NCBI GenBank assembly: GCA_947631925.1
Contig: CANRNE010000006.1
Location: 1-64,000, forward strand
From: an uncultured Clostridia bacterium
GTDB lineage: Bacteria; Bacillota; Clostridia; Christensenellales; Borkfalkiaceae
DNA: 64,000 nt
Direction: 5' to 3'
Positions 26,036 to 33,764 of the stretch are shown piece by piece. Position numbers and translations under genes: made by a program. Every line of letters begins with the position of its first letter. Within the stretch, counting starts at the first letter, position 1. A model generated the notes under the pieces. That model searched no databases. It saw only the letters and a program-made list of their open reading frames with translations, and had not been told where the DNA came from.

Positions 26036-26989
26036 ATGATCGAAATGGATATGCCCAAGATTGAGGTGACGGAAAACGAGGACAAGAGCTATGCGAAAGT
26101 CGTCGTCGAACCCCTCGAAAAGGGCTTCGGACTTACGATCGGAAACTGTTTGAGAAGAATCCTCCTGTCCGCCCTCCCCGGCGCCGCCGTGCAGGGAATC
26201 CGTTTTACAGACGGAACGGTCAAGCATGAGTTTTGTGCGATTCCCGGCGTCAAAGAGGACGTCACCGAAATCATCCTCAACCTCAAATTGCTTGCAATCA
26301 AGACAAAGATTACGGACAGGGACTACACCAAGACCCTGCGCCTCGTCAAAGAGGGGCCCGCGCACGTGACCGCCGCGGACATCTCGCAGGACGCCGAGGT
26401 GGAGATTATCAACGCCGACCAGTACATCTGCACCATCGATGAGGGCGGCAAAATCGATATGGAAGTCACCATCGGGCGCGGCAGGGGATATCACCCCGCC
26501 AAGGACAACAAACAGCCCCAGATTGACTACATTCCCATCGATTCCATCTACACGCCCGTCAAGAAAGTCAACTACAACGTCGAGCCCGCCCGCGTCGGGC
26601 AGAACATCGACTTCGACCGCCTCACCATCGAGGTCTGGACGGACGGCACCTTCTCGGGGAAGGAGATTATCTCCCTCGCCGCGAAGATTATGCAGGACCA
26701 CATCAACCTGTTCGTCAACCTGTCGGATACCATCAAGGACATGGATATCCTCGTCAAGACGGACGACGACAAGCAACAGCAAATTCTCTCCATGAAAATT
26801 GAGGATATGGACTTCTCCGTCCGTTCCTACAACTGCCTGAAGAGAGCGAACATTCACACCGTGGAAGACCTCATCAGAAAGACGGAAGAGGACATGCTCA
26901 AGGTGAGAAACCTCGGCAAGAAGTCCCTCGACGAAGTCATTCAGAAGCTGGAAGCTTACGGCCTTTCACTCGAAAAAAAGGAGGATTAA
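26036..26989 (+). CDS. rpoA: RNA polymerase alpha subunit
   Basis: The 317-residue protein has the assembly domain (EPLEKGFGLTIGNCLRRILLSALPGAAVQGIRF) and a C-terminal domain with VRSYNCLKRANIHTVEDLIRKTEEDMLKVRNLGKKSLDEVIQKL, the helix-hairpin-helix that contacts UP elements and activators. It is complete. It lies 3 nt upstream of rplQ. The beta and beta-prime genes are not in the window. Confidence 0.98.
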   Translation: MIEMDMPKIEVTENEDKSYAKVVVEPLEKGFGLTIGNCLRRILLSALPGAAVQGIRFTDGTVKHEFCAIPGVKEDVTEIILNLKLLAIKTKITDRDYTKTLRLVKEGPAHVTAADISQDAEVEIINADQYICTIDEGGKIDMEVTIGRGRGYHPAKDNKQPQIDYIPIDSIYTPVKKVNYNVEPARVGQNIDFDRLTIEVWTDGTFSGKEIISLAAKIMQDHINLFVNLSDTIKDMDILVKTDDDKQQQILSMKIEDMDFSVRSYNCLKRANIHTVEDLIRKTEEDMLKVRNLGKKSLDEVIQKLEAYGLSLEKKED

Positions 26990-26992
26990 ATC

Positions 26993-27499
26993 ATGCCGGG
27001 TAAATTGGGCAGACCTACAAAGGAGAGACTTGCCATTCTCCGCAATCAGGCTTCACAGCTCCTGTGGTACGGGAGACTCAAGACGACTGCGCCGCGCGCC
27101 AAGGAGCTTCAGCCCTATGTCGAAAAGCTGATCACCAAGGCAATTAACACCTATGAGGACGTCGAGGAAATCGAGGTCGTCGCCAAGGACAAGAAGGGCA
27201 AGGAAGTCAAGACCAAGTCGTATAAGGACGGGCCGAAGAAGCTCGCCGCCCGCCGCGCCATCATGGCGAAGACGTACGACTTGCAGGAGATTAAGCGCTT
27301 CGACGAGAAGAAGAGCGACTATAAGAAGCGCGTCGGCAAGGTACAGCATCCGCTCATGGAGAAGCTGTTCAACGAAATCGCTCCCAAATATGCGGAGCGC
27401 AAGGAAGAGCTCGGTCAGGGCGGCGGATACACGAGAATTTATCTTCTCGGCGAGCGCCGCGGCGACGGGGCGGAAGAAGCCATCATCGAATTGGTATAA
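26993..27499 (+). CDS. rplQ: 50S ribosomal protein L17 with central insertion
   Basis: The N-terminal part (KLGRPTKERLAILRNQASQLLWYGRLKTTAPRAKELQPYVEKLITKA) and the C-terminal GGGYTRIYLLGERRGDGAEEAIIEL are standard L17. At 168 residues it is about 45-50 longer than the Bacillus protein because of a Lys/Glu-rich insertion (EVVAKDKKGKEVKTKSYKDG and following). Similar insertions are known to me from some Clostridia. It is last in the operon and followed by a terminator. Confidence 0.95.
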   Translation: MPGKLGRPTKERLAILRNQASQLLWYGRLKTTAPRAKELQPYVEKLITKAINTYEDVEEIEVVAKDKKGKEVKTKSYKDGPKKLAARRAIMAKTYDLQEIKRFDEKKSDYKKRVGKVQHPLMEKLFNEIAPKYAERKEELGQGGGYTRIYLLGERRGDGAEEAIIELV

Positions 27500-27514
27500 C
27501 GGATTGGCATCACA

Positions 27515-27546
27515 AAATCCGCGGCATTTGCCGCGGATTTTTGTTT
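27515..27546 (+). terminator. Terminator of the alpha operon
   Basis: The 11-bp perfect stem AAATCCGCGGC/GCCGCGGATTT has a 4-nt loop and a T5 tail, 16 nt after rplQ. Confidence 0.92.
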
Positions 27547-27562
27547 TGTTCTCACTTGTCAT

Positions 27563-27735
27563 TCCGGCCAAGCCGCGAAGCGGCGCGTGGAGCTTGCCCC
27601 CTCGGCAGCGTCGTCTGTGCGCGCGGACATATGCGGCGCGGGGCATCTGCCGCATATGTCCGCGCGCACAGGGGAGTCGAACCCCCCGAAGAAGTGCTAT
27701 CTGCCGCATCTGTCGCATATGTGGCGTCCCGCATA
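27563..27735. repeat. Intergenic repeat region with a 23-bp perfect inverted repeat
   Basis: The spacer before fucO holds a 23-bp perfect inverted repeat, CTGTGCGCGCGGACATATGC... at 27615-27637 against 27649-27671 with an 11-nt loop. A short flank (GCCGCGAAGCGGCGCGTGGA) recurs at 33736-33760 as GCCGCGCAAGCGGCGCGTGG. Variants of GCCGCATATGT repeat again at 27703-27722. No T-run follows the stem, so it is not an ordinary terminator. No gene is seen. Confidence 0.7.
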
Positions 27736-27764
27736 AAAAATTTTCGGAAATTTTCGCGGGATTC

Positions 27765-27793
27765 TTGATAATTTTCCCCAAACGTGGTATAAC
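27765..27793 (+). promoter_or_regulatory. Promoter of the fucO-like gene
   Basis: TTGATA and TATAAC are separated by 17 nt, 31 nt upstream of the start codon. Confidence 0.8.
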
Positions 27794-27824
27794 ATAATCG
27801 AAAGAAATCAAGGAGATTTTGGTT

Positions 27825-28970
27825 ATGGCAAGAATTGTTCTCAATGAAACGAGTTATCACGGCGCCGGCTGCGTCAACGAACTTGCGGGCGAAATTTCCC
27901 GCCGCGGCTTTGCAAAGGTCTTCCTCTGCTCCGACCCCGGGCTGCTCACCTGCGGCGTCACGGACAAGGTGACGAAGGTTCTGGAGAGCGCCCGCATTCC
28001 CTACGCCGTCTATTCGGGCATCAAGCCCAATCCCACCATCGAAAACGTGCAGGAGGGCGTGGCGGCCTTCCGTGAAAGCGGTGCGGACTGCATCGTCGCC
28101 GTTGGAGGGGGCTCTTCCATCGACACGGCGAAGGCAATCGGCATCATCGCCGCCAACCCCGAATTTGCCGATGTCCGCTCCCTCGAGGGCGTCGCGCCCA
28201 CCAAGCGCCCCTGCGTGCCCCTCATTGCCATTCCCACGACTGCGGGAACGGCCGCCGAGGTGACAATCAACTACGTCATCACGGACGTGGAGAAGCGCCG
28301 CAAATTCGTCTGCGTGGATGTCCATGACATTCCCGTCGTCGCCATTGTGGACAGCGACCTCATGAGCAGCATGCCCGCGTCCCTCACCGCCGCGACGGGC
28401 ATGGACGCCCTCACCCATGCCATCGAGGGGTACATCACCAAGGCCGCATGGGAGATGACGGACATGTTCCACCTCAAGGCGATTGAAATTATCTCCCGCT
28501 CTCTGCGCGCCGCCGTGAAGGGCGACAAGGCGGGGAGAGAGGGCATGGCGCTCGGGCAGTACATCGCGGGGATGGGATTCTCCAACGTCGGGCTCGGCAT
28601 CGTCCATTCGATGGCGCACGCCCTCGGCGCCGTCTATGACACCCCGCACGGCGTGGCAAACGCCATTCTTCTGCCCACCGTCATGGAGTACAACGCCGAC
28701 GCTACGGGCGAAAAATACCGCGATATCGCCCGCGCCATGGGTGTCGAGGGCGTAGACGGCATGACCCTCGAAGAGGCGAGAAGGGCCGCCTGTGACGCCG
28801 TGAGAGCGCTCGCCGCCGACGTCGGCATTCCCAAGAACCTCAAGGGCATTGCAAGGGAGGAGGACATTCCCTTCCTCGCCGAGAGTGCGATGGCGGACGC
28901 CTGCCGTCCCGGCAACCCCAAAGACCCGACGCTCGCCGACATCGTCTCCCTCTACAAAAAACTGCTGTAA
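27825..28970 (+). CDS. fucO: Lactaldehyde reductase-like iron-containing alcohol dehydrogenase
   Basis: The 381-residue enzyme belongs to the group III Fe-dependent alcohol dehydrogenases. It follows the E. coli FucO pattern closely: ARIVLNETSYHGAGC, VAVGGGSSIDTAKAIGII for NAD binding, NNPEFADVRSLEG-type residues, and IPTTAGTAAEVTINYVITD. Metal ligands are in DALTHAIEGYI, HSMAHALGAVYDTPHG. FucO converts lactaldehyde to 1,2-propanediol in fucose and rhamnose fermentation. No sugar-pathway genes flank it, so the substrate here is inference. The start is the ATG after AAGGAG, two codons inside the listed ORF. Confidence 0.88.
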   Translation: MARIVLNETSYHGAGCVNELAGEISRRGFAKVFLCSDPGLLTCGVTDKVTKVLESARIPYAVYSGIKPNPTIENVQEGVAAFRESGADCIVAVGGGSSIDTAKAIGIIAANPEFADVRSLEGVAPTKRPCVPLIAIPTTAGTAAEVTINYVITDVEKRRKFVCVDVHDIPVVAIVDSDLMSSMPASLTAATGMDALTHAIEGYITKAAWEMTDMFHLKAIEIISRSLRAAVKGDKAGREGMALGQYIAGMGFSNVGLGIVHSMAHALGAVYDTPHGVANAILLPTVMEYNADATGEKYRDIARAMGVEGVDGMTLEEARRAACDAVRALAADVGIPKNLKGIAREEDIPFLAESAMADACRPGNPKDPTLADIVSLYKKLL

Positions 28971-29002
28971 CGCGCCCGCCCGCGGGGGACGGGGAAAATC
29001 GA

Positions 29003-29031
29003 TTGCATTTCCGCCGCGGATATGGTATAAT
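29003..29031 (+). promoter_or_regulatory. Promoter of the M18 aminopeptidase gene
   Basis: TTGCAT and a perfect TATAAT are separated by 17 nt, 34 nt before the start codon. Confidence 0.82.
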
Positions 29032-29065
29032 GCAAGGGAAATCAACCGAGAAGTGAGGAACCATC

Positions 29066-30463
29066 ATGGCAAAAAAGAACAGTCAAACAAAAAAGCTCTC
29101 CGAGGAGCTCTTCTACAAGAAAGTCAACTACTTCGAACAGGCGTCGGACAGTGAAAAGAAGCAAATTTTCGCGTATGCAGACGGCTATAAGGCCTTTCTC
29201 GACGCCGCCAAGACGGAGCGCGAGGCGTGCGACACGGCGGTCGAACTGGCGCGCAAGGCGGGCTTTACGGAGTATGAATTCGGCGACGCCCTCAAGGCGG
29301 GGGACAAGAGATACTTCATAAACCGCGGCAAGTCCGTCGTCGTGTTCCGCATCGGGACGGAGAATGTCGAGGAGGACGGCCTGCGCATCATCGCCTCCCA
29401 CATCGACGCGCCCCGCATCGACATCAAACAGAACCCCCTCTATGAAGAGGGCGGCATGGCCTTTCTCAAGACGCATTACTACGGCGGAATCAAGAAATAC
29501 CAGTGGACGGCAATCCCGCTCGCCCTGCACGGCGTCGTCGTGCGCAAGGACGGCACCAAGGTTTCGCTCTGCGTCGGAGAGGGGGAGGACGACCCCGTCT
29601 TCTACATCAACGACCTGCTTCCCCACCTCGGGGCAGACCAGATGGCGGGCAAGGCGGGCAAGATTATCGAGGGCGAACAGCTCAACGTCGTCGTGGGCGG
29701 ACTTCCCCATGCGGAGGACGTCTCCGACAAGATAAAGCTCACCGTGCTCTCCATTCTGCACGAGAAATACGGCATGTGCGAGGAGGACTTCCTCTCCGCA
29801 GAACTCTCCGCCGTTCCCGCCTTCAAGGCCCGCGACGTCGGCTTTGACCGCGCCCTCATCGGCGCCTACGGGCACGACGACAGGGTGTGCGCCTATCCCG
29901 CCCTCACGGCAGTTCTCGACGCGGAGAGCAGACACACCGTGCTCGCCATGCTCGTCGACAAGGAGGAAATCGGCAGCGAGGGGACGACGGGCATTCAATG
30001 CAAGGTCTATGAGGACCTCATGGAGGAAATTTCGCTCGCGCTCGGCGCCAACTTCCGCAAGGTGCGCAGCCGCTCCAAGTGCCTCTCCTCCGATGTCACC
30101 GCGGCGTTCGACCCCAACTTTGCGGGCGTGTATGAGAAGATGAACAGCGCCATTCTCTCCTGCGGGACGGCGATGTGCAAGTTCACGGGCTCGCGCGGCA
30201 AGAGCGGCTCCAACGACGCCAATGCGGAATTCGTCGGGGAAGTGCGCAAGGCATTCGCGGAGGGCGGCGTCGTCTGGCAGACCGCCGAACTCGGCAAGGT
30301 GGACATCGGGGGCGGCGGCACCGTCGCAAAATTCATCGCCGACCTCAACATCGACACGGTGGACCTCGGCGTGCCCGTCATCTCCATGCACGCGCCTTGG
30401 GAGGTCATCTCCAAAGCCGACCTGTACAGCAACTACAAGGCCTTCCTCGCCTTCATGAAGTAA
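29066..30463 (+). CDS. M18-family zinc aminopeptidase
   Basis: The 465-residue cytosolic metallopeptidase trims N-terminal residues from peptides. Family motifs are SHIDAPRIDIKQNPLYE with the first His-x-Asp metal site, YGHDDRVCAYPAL with the bridging aspartate, DKEEIGSEGTTG with the catalytic and metal-binding glutamates, and SMHAPWEVISKADLY with the last histidine. It resembles the clostridial-type M18 enzymes. It is monocistronic, with its own promoter and a shared bidirectional terminator. Confidence 0.92.
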   Translation: MAKKNSQTKKLSEELFYKKVNYFEQASDSEKKQIFAYADGYKAFLDAAKTEREACDTAVELARKAGFTEYEFGDALKAGDKRYFINRGKSVVVFRIGTENVEEDGLRIIASHIDAPRIDIKQNPLYEEGGMAFLKTHYYGGIKKYQWTAIPLALHGVVVRKDGTKVSLCVGEGEDDPVFYINDLLPHLGADQMAGKAGKIIEGEQLNVVVGGLPHAEDVSDKIKLTVLSILHEKYGMCEEDFLSAELSAVPAFKARDVGFDRALIGAYGHDDRVCAYPALTAVLDAESRHTVLAMLVDKEEIGSEGTTGIQCKVYEDLMEEISLALGANFRKVRSRSKCLSSDVTAAFDPNFAGVYEKMNSAILSCGTAMCKFTGSRGKSGSNDANAEFVGEVRKAFAEGGVVWQTAELGKVDIGGGGTVAKFIADLNIDTVDLGVPVISMHAPWEVISKADLYSNYKAFLAFMK

Positions 30464-30528
30464 AATATGGGCGAAAACGAGGGCACCATGTCCGAAGTCT
30501 GACGCAAAAATCAACGGAAATAAGCAAG

Positions 30529-30556
30529 AAAGGGAGGCAATCGCCTCCCTTTTGTC
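30529..30556. terminator. Bidirectional terminator between convergent genes
   Basis: The stem AAAGGGAGGC/GCCTCCCTTT with loop AATC is flanked by A-rich and T-rich sequence, serving the aminopeptidase on plus and the ASCH-domain gene on minus. Confidence 0.85.
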
Positions 30557-30592
30557 TATCAAAAATGCAAAAATTATGGGCTGTACACATGC

Positions 30593-31699
30593 TCACGGGA
30601 GCACGCGTTGGGTGAAGCGCACGTCCGCGTCCAATTTGTGTAAAAATTCCTCGATTTTTTCGCCGAGGACGGGCTCTGCGGGGGGCATGTCGGGGAAGAG
30701 GGCGACGATTTCGCACGAGAAGGCGAGCCCGACCTTTTTTGCGGCCGCCTTCAAATCGTCGGCTTTTTCGAGAATTTCCCCGAAGACTTCGTCGAGCGCC
30801 GCCTGCCAATTTGCATCCTCCGAGAAGCGGCGGAACCCGTTCGCGCACCGCGAAAACGGCGCAATCGGCCGGAGCGCCTCCTCGATTTCGAAGGGGTCGG
30901 GGAAGAACTCGAAGAAATCTTCGACGGGCACATCCTCCTCGAAGGGGTCGAACCGCTCCGTCCCGCGCACAACGAAGGAGACCGCATAGCGCGGCGCGGC
31001 ATCCTCGAGCACGAGGGCGAGCGCCCCCGCTTTCTGCTGTTCGGGAGTATAAATTTCGGACATCGCGGCGGCAAAGGCGGCGGCATCCGTCTCTGCGGGG
31101 GAGCCGAAATCCTCCGCGCAGAAGGTGTTCCCATAGTCGCGGCAGGTCATCTGCCCGAAGAGCGATTCAAAGTCGCTGTCGAGGAAGAGGGCGGAGACGC
31201 GCCTCAAAAGGCGCCCGCCGTGCCCCGTGAACTCGATATAATCCCCGATGTCGATGGCCTTGCGCTTGTCATCGAAGAGGCGGAACTCCACCCGCTTTTT
31301 GCCGCTCGCCATGGCATCGAACATGTCATCCCGCAGGTGCATGGAGAAGCGCTCGGCGAGCATGAGCCGGGAACAAATGCGCCCGTCATCCACCGTGGAC
31401 TTGGGGTATTTGCGGCGCGCGGGGTCGATGAGCTCGTTCATGTAGTAGTGCATGTACGAATACTCTCCCTCCTCGCCGCGTGCGCGCGCCATCAGCCCGC
31501 CCCAGCTCCGCCACGAGAGACAGACCTTCGTCCCGTCGTTGAGAACGGGGCAGTTCTCCTCGTGCGCATCGCCGCCGAAGCAGTACCCGTGTTCGACAAT
31601 TTCCCGCCGCACCGCCAGCTCCACCCGCGCCGTGACAGGCGCATGGTCGGGATATTGCATGTCGGTGTCATATGTCCATCCGATCACTTCGTAATTCAT
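30593..31699 (-). CDS. ASCH-domain-containing protein of unknown function
   Basis: The start is the ATG after GGAGGAATT, giving 368 residues; the longer ORF runs into repeat DNA. Residues about 118-165 (MHLRDDMFDAMASGKKRVEFRLFDDKRKAIDIGDYIEF) match the ASCH domain, a PUA-like fold thought to bind RNA, with the typical G-K-K-x-V-E-x-R-L and I-G-D-x-I-x-F signatures. The N-terminal 115 residues contain an unrecognised part with YSYMHYYMNELIDPARRKYP. The C-terminal 170 residues are acidic and unassigned. No operon partner is present. The role is unknown. Confidence 0.7.
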   Translation of the reverse strand: MNYEVIGWTYDTDMQYPDHAPVTARVELAVRREIVEHGYCFGGDAHEENCPVLNDGTKVCLSWRSWGGLMARARGEEGEYSYMHYYMNELIDPARRKYPKSTVDDGRICSRLMLAERFSMHLRDDMFDAMASGKKRVEFRLFDDKRKAIDIGDYIEFTGHGGRLLRRVSALFLDSDFESLFGQMTCRDYGNTFCAEDFGSPAETDAAAFAAAMSEIYTPEQQKAGALALVLEDAAPRYAVSFVVRGTERFDPFEEDVPVEDFFEFFPDPFEIEEALRPIAPFSRCANGFRRFSEDANWQAALDEVFGEILEKADDLKAAAKKVGLAFSCEIVALFPDMPPAEPVLGEKIEEFLHKLDADVRFTQRVLP

Positions 31700-31732
31700 A
31701 ATTCCTCCATGTTTCGACAAAAATCTTTTCTT

Positions 31733-31902
31733 GTTTCGGCGAAAAGCTTTCCTACGGAAATCTTTTCGTCGAGGAAATTGGCGTTTGCGGCTTAATTTGT
31801 CTGGTCGTCGCGGTCGTTTCATCGGACAATAAGCCTGCGGTGGCGTTGCAAATTGTGTCGCGCAGCGCAAAAGCGTGGTTTTGCTCGCGCAAGTAATTTT
31901 AG
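31733..31902 (+). repeat. Dispersed hairpin-ended repeat, tandem copy A
   Basis: The 170-bp unit starts GTTTCGGCGAAAAGCTTTCC and ends GTGGTTTTGCTCGCGCAAGT plus AATTTTAG. Left hairpin: CGAAAAGCTTTCC/GGAAATCTTTTCG with loop TAC and one mismatch. Right hairpin: GCGCAGCGCAAAA/TTTTGCTCGCGC. It is identical by eye to copy B. Confidence 0.9.
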
Positions 31903-32072
31903 GTTTCGGCGAAAAGCTTTCCTACGGAAATCTTTTCGTCGAGGAAATTGGCGTTTGCGGCTTAATTTGTCTGGTCGTCGCGGTCGTTTCATCGGACAAT
32001 AAGCCTGCGGTGGCGTTGCAAATTGTGTCGCGCAGCGCAAAAGCGTGGTTTTGCTCGCGCAAGTAATTTTAG
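31903..32072 (+). repeat. Dispersed hairpin-ended repeat, tandem copy B
   Basis: This is an exact head-to-tail duplicate of copy A with a period of 170 bp. The identity indicates a recent tandem duplication. Short ORFs called across it cover only repeat sequence. Confidence 0.9.
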
Positions 32073-32196
32073 GTTTCGGCGAAAAGCTTTCCTGCGGAAA
32101 TCTTTTCGTCGAGGAAATTGGCGTTGGCGCCTCAATCGGCTTATTGTCGCGGTCGTTCCATCGGACAATAAGCCTGCGGTGGCGTTGCAAATGGGG
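32073..32196 (+). repeat. Dispersed hairpin-ended repeat, truncated copy C
   Basis: The third unit in the array diverges (CTTTCCTGCGGAAAT in the hairpin, GGCGCCTCAATCGGCTTATT in the middle). It breaks off after GGCGTTGCAAATGGG, where the GGCGGAA/TTCCGCC hairpin repeat begins. Confidence 0.8.
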
Positions 32197-32232
32197 ACGC
32201 CCACGGCGGAAGTGAATTCCGCCTAAGGCAAG
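32196..32232 (+). repeat. GGCGGAA/TTCCGCC hairpin repeat, copy 2
   Basis: This block is nearly identical to 22074-22110 in the secY-adk spacer. Here it is fused to the right side of truncated repeat copy C. Confidence 0.7.
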
Positions 32233-32631
32233 GAATTTAGAACTCGTACCCACCCCCCTACCCCCCTCCGCGGGAGGGGGCATGAGGAGCGATTCCTCGG
32301 GAGGGGCATGCATGGCGCCTCCGTGGGTAGCAAACGCATTCTTCGCGCACAGCACAGTGCGCTGTGCGCGGCGTTTGCGAAGAGTGAGCGCATTCGCCGC
32401 GCGAACGATGACCGAGGGCAGGGCTCTACCTGCCCGAGAGAGCTGTCGAGCGAAGCGAGACTGAGGTGGGGCGCATTCTAAATTTGTCATGCTGAGCCGC
32501 CGCATCGCGGCGAATCGAAGCATATCCGCAAGAAAGGCCAACCCCTGCCGGGGGCACCTGTGCTTTTCCATCAACGCAGAGAAATAGTGCGCCCTTGCCG
32601 AGAGAGGCAAGGGCTGTTTCTTACAAAAATA
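32233..32631. other. Non-coding GC-rich spacer with inverted repeats
   Basis: I see no gene in this 400-nt stretch. It contains several short inverted repeats, such as CCCCCTCC/GGAGGGGG at 32263-32280 and GCACAG/CTGTGC around 32347-32363, and stem-like GAGCCGCCGCATCGCGGCGA. It borders the XRE gene's 3' end. The composition matches other intergenic repeat regions in the window. Confidence 0.45.
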
Positions 32632-32859
32632 TTACGACCTCGGATAGGGGGTGGGCTCCTTCGTCAGCCCAAGCAGATAATCCACGCTCGTGTTGTAAAA
32701 TGCCGCAAGCCGAATGAGCACCGAGGTCGGAATGTCGTTCTCCCCGGTCTCGTATTTGGAATATCCCGTCTGGGACATGTTCAACATCTTCGCAACTTGC
32801 GTTTGGTTGAGGTCATGATCCTCTCTGAGGTCGCGGATTCTTTGATACACAATAGCCAT
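32632..32859 (-). CDS. XRE-family transcriptional regulator, 75 residues
   Basis: The protein is essentially one Cro/CI-type helix-turn-helix: RIRDLREDHDLNQTQVAKMLNMSQTGYSKYETGENDIPTSVLIRLAAFYNTSVDYLLGLT. There is no sensor domain. It is divergent from a PH-domain membrane protein, with a palindrome in the intervening promoter (see 32906). It probably represses that gene and perhaps itself; this is inference from arrangement. Confidence 0.88.
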   Translation of the reverse strand: MAIVYQRIRDLREDHDLNQTQVAKMLNMSQTGYSKYETGENDIPTSVLIRLAAFYNTSVDYLLGLTKEPTPYPRS

Positions 32860-32905
32860 TTTACGCCTTCTACCCGAAATAATATAGCAAATTACGAAAA
32901 AACGC

Positions 32906-32934
32906 TTGACATATAACCTGTTTCAGGTTAAAAT
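32906..32934 (+). promoter_or_regulatory. Promoter of the PH-domain gene with a palindromic operator in the spacer
   Basis: TTGACA and TAAAAT are separated by 17 nt. The spacer contains the perfect palindrome AACCTG-TTT-CAGGTT (32915-32929). A dimeric XRE protein bound here would block polymerase directly. Confidence 0.75.
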
Positions 32935-32982
32935 ATTTTTGTTGAACAGACACGGTTCGACAAAAATCTACGGAGGTCATTT

Positions 32983-33456
32983 ATGGGTAAGTATGTAGAA
33001 AACAATCTCGGGAAGGGCGAGACAATCGTAAAAAAAGCGGAACTCAATCCCGCGGCGCTTGTTGGGGCATGGATTTTCGGAATCCTGTTCTGCTGGCTGC
33101 TTTTGATTCCGCTTATCAAGGCAATTATTGCCACGGTGCAGTTCAATCATGTCGAACTTGCCGTCACCAGCAAGCGCGTCGTCGGGAAAGTCGGCGTCAT
33201 CAAGACAAAGACGATGGATGCGCCTCTTTCAAGAGTGCAGAACGTCAGCATTTCCCAGAAATTCTTGGGTAAATTGTTCAATTACAGCTTGGTGAAGATT
33301 GACACCGCTGCAGGGCAGTATACCTTTGATTACATCAAAAACGCGAATGCGTTCAAAGGGACGCTCATGGCGCAGATTGAGCAGGCGGAAACGGATAAGA
33401 TGCAGCAACAGGCCGAACTCATGGCTCGTTCCATGGCAGGGGTCATCAACAAATAA
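32983..33456 (+). CDS. PH-domain membrane protein
   Basis: The 157-residue protein has a membrane segment at about residues 30-55 (VGAWIFGILFCWLLLIPLIKAIIATV) followed by a bacterial PH (bPH_2, DUF304) domain: HVELAVTSKRVVGKVGVIKTKTMDAPLSRVQNVSISQKFLGKLFNYSLVKIDTA. The pattern of R-V-x-x-x-x-G, P-L-x-x-V-Q-x-V and G-x-L-F-x-Y/F is typical. The C-terminus is a Gln/Met-rich helix. The role is unknown; the divergent XRE regulator and operator suggest stress-type control. Confidence 0.82.
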   Translation: MGKYVENNLGKGETIVKKAELNPAALVGAWIFGILFCWLLLIPLIKAIIATVQFNHVELAVTSKRVVGKVGVIKTKTMDAPLSRVQNVSISQKFLGKLFNYSLVKIDTAAGQYTFDYIKNANAFKGTLMAQIEQAETDKMQQQAELMARSMAGVINK

Positions 33457-33608
33457 GAGAGCGAACTTTCGCCGAATCGTGTCAACGGCGGGGGTGAGAA
33501 AAAGACAATTTGCGGGAACCGTCCACGGCTTCCCCTGCGCGCAGGTGTAATATCTCCTTTGAATTCTTGGCGGTTTCCGTGAATTGATGCACTTGTGCGT
33601 GGGAGAAG

Positions 33609-33658
33609 CCAAACCACCCCCCGATGCGTACGCATCGGGGGGTGGTTTGGAGTTGAAT
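33609..33658 (+). terminator. Perfect 42-bp palindrome with T-run
   Basis: The sequence 33609-33650 is a perfect inverted repeat with no unpaired centre (arm CCAAACCACCCCCCGATGCG+T). It is followed by AGTTGAATTTTTTTT. It lies 150 nt after the PH-domain gene, far for a simple terminator, but the long stem and T-run would terminate transcription. Confidence 0.6.
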
Positions 33659-33659
33659 T

Positions 33660-33748
33660 TTTTTTCGAAGAAAATCTTTGCGTGCGCAAAGATTTTCTTC
33701 GAGCGGATAGGCGGTTACGCCTTCTCCTGCTCGTAGCCGCGCAAGCGG
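33660..33748 (+). repeat. Partial copy of the dispersed repeat (GAGCGGAT subtype)
   Basis: It starts with a 17-bp perfect hairpin CGAAGAAAATCTTTGCG/CGCAAAGATTTTCTTCG (33666-33701) and continues GAGCGGATAGGCGGTTACGC and TTCTCCTGCTCGTAGCCGCG. This parallels the complement of the copy at 6280-6362 (GAGCGGATGGGCGTCCGTAC). The right half is missing. Confidence 0.65.
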
Positions 33749-33764
33749 CGCGTGGAGCCACCTC

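Noticed and set aside
31733-32196. Possible CRISPR array
   Set aside because: The unit is 170 bp with no unique spacers between copies, and no cas genes are present. No CRISPR array was seen anywhere in the window.
31819-32610. 263-residue minus-strand ORF over the repeat array
   Set aside because: It translates the repeat units themselves, giving internally repeated, protein-unlike sequence with no start context.
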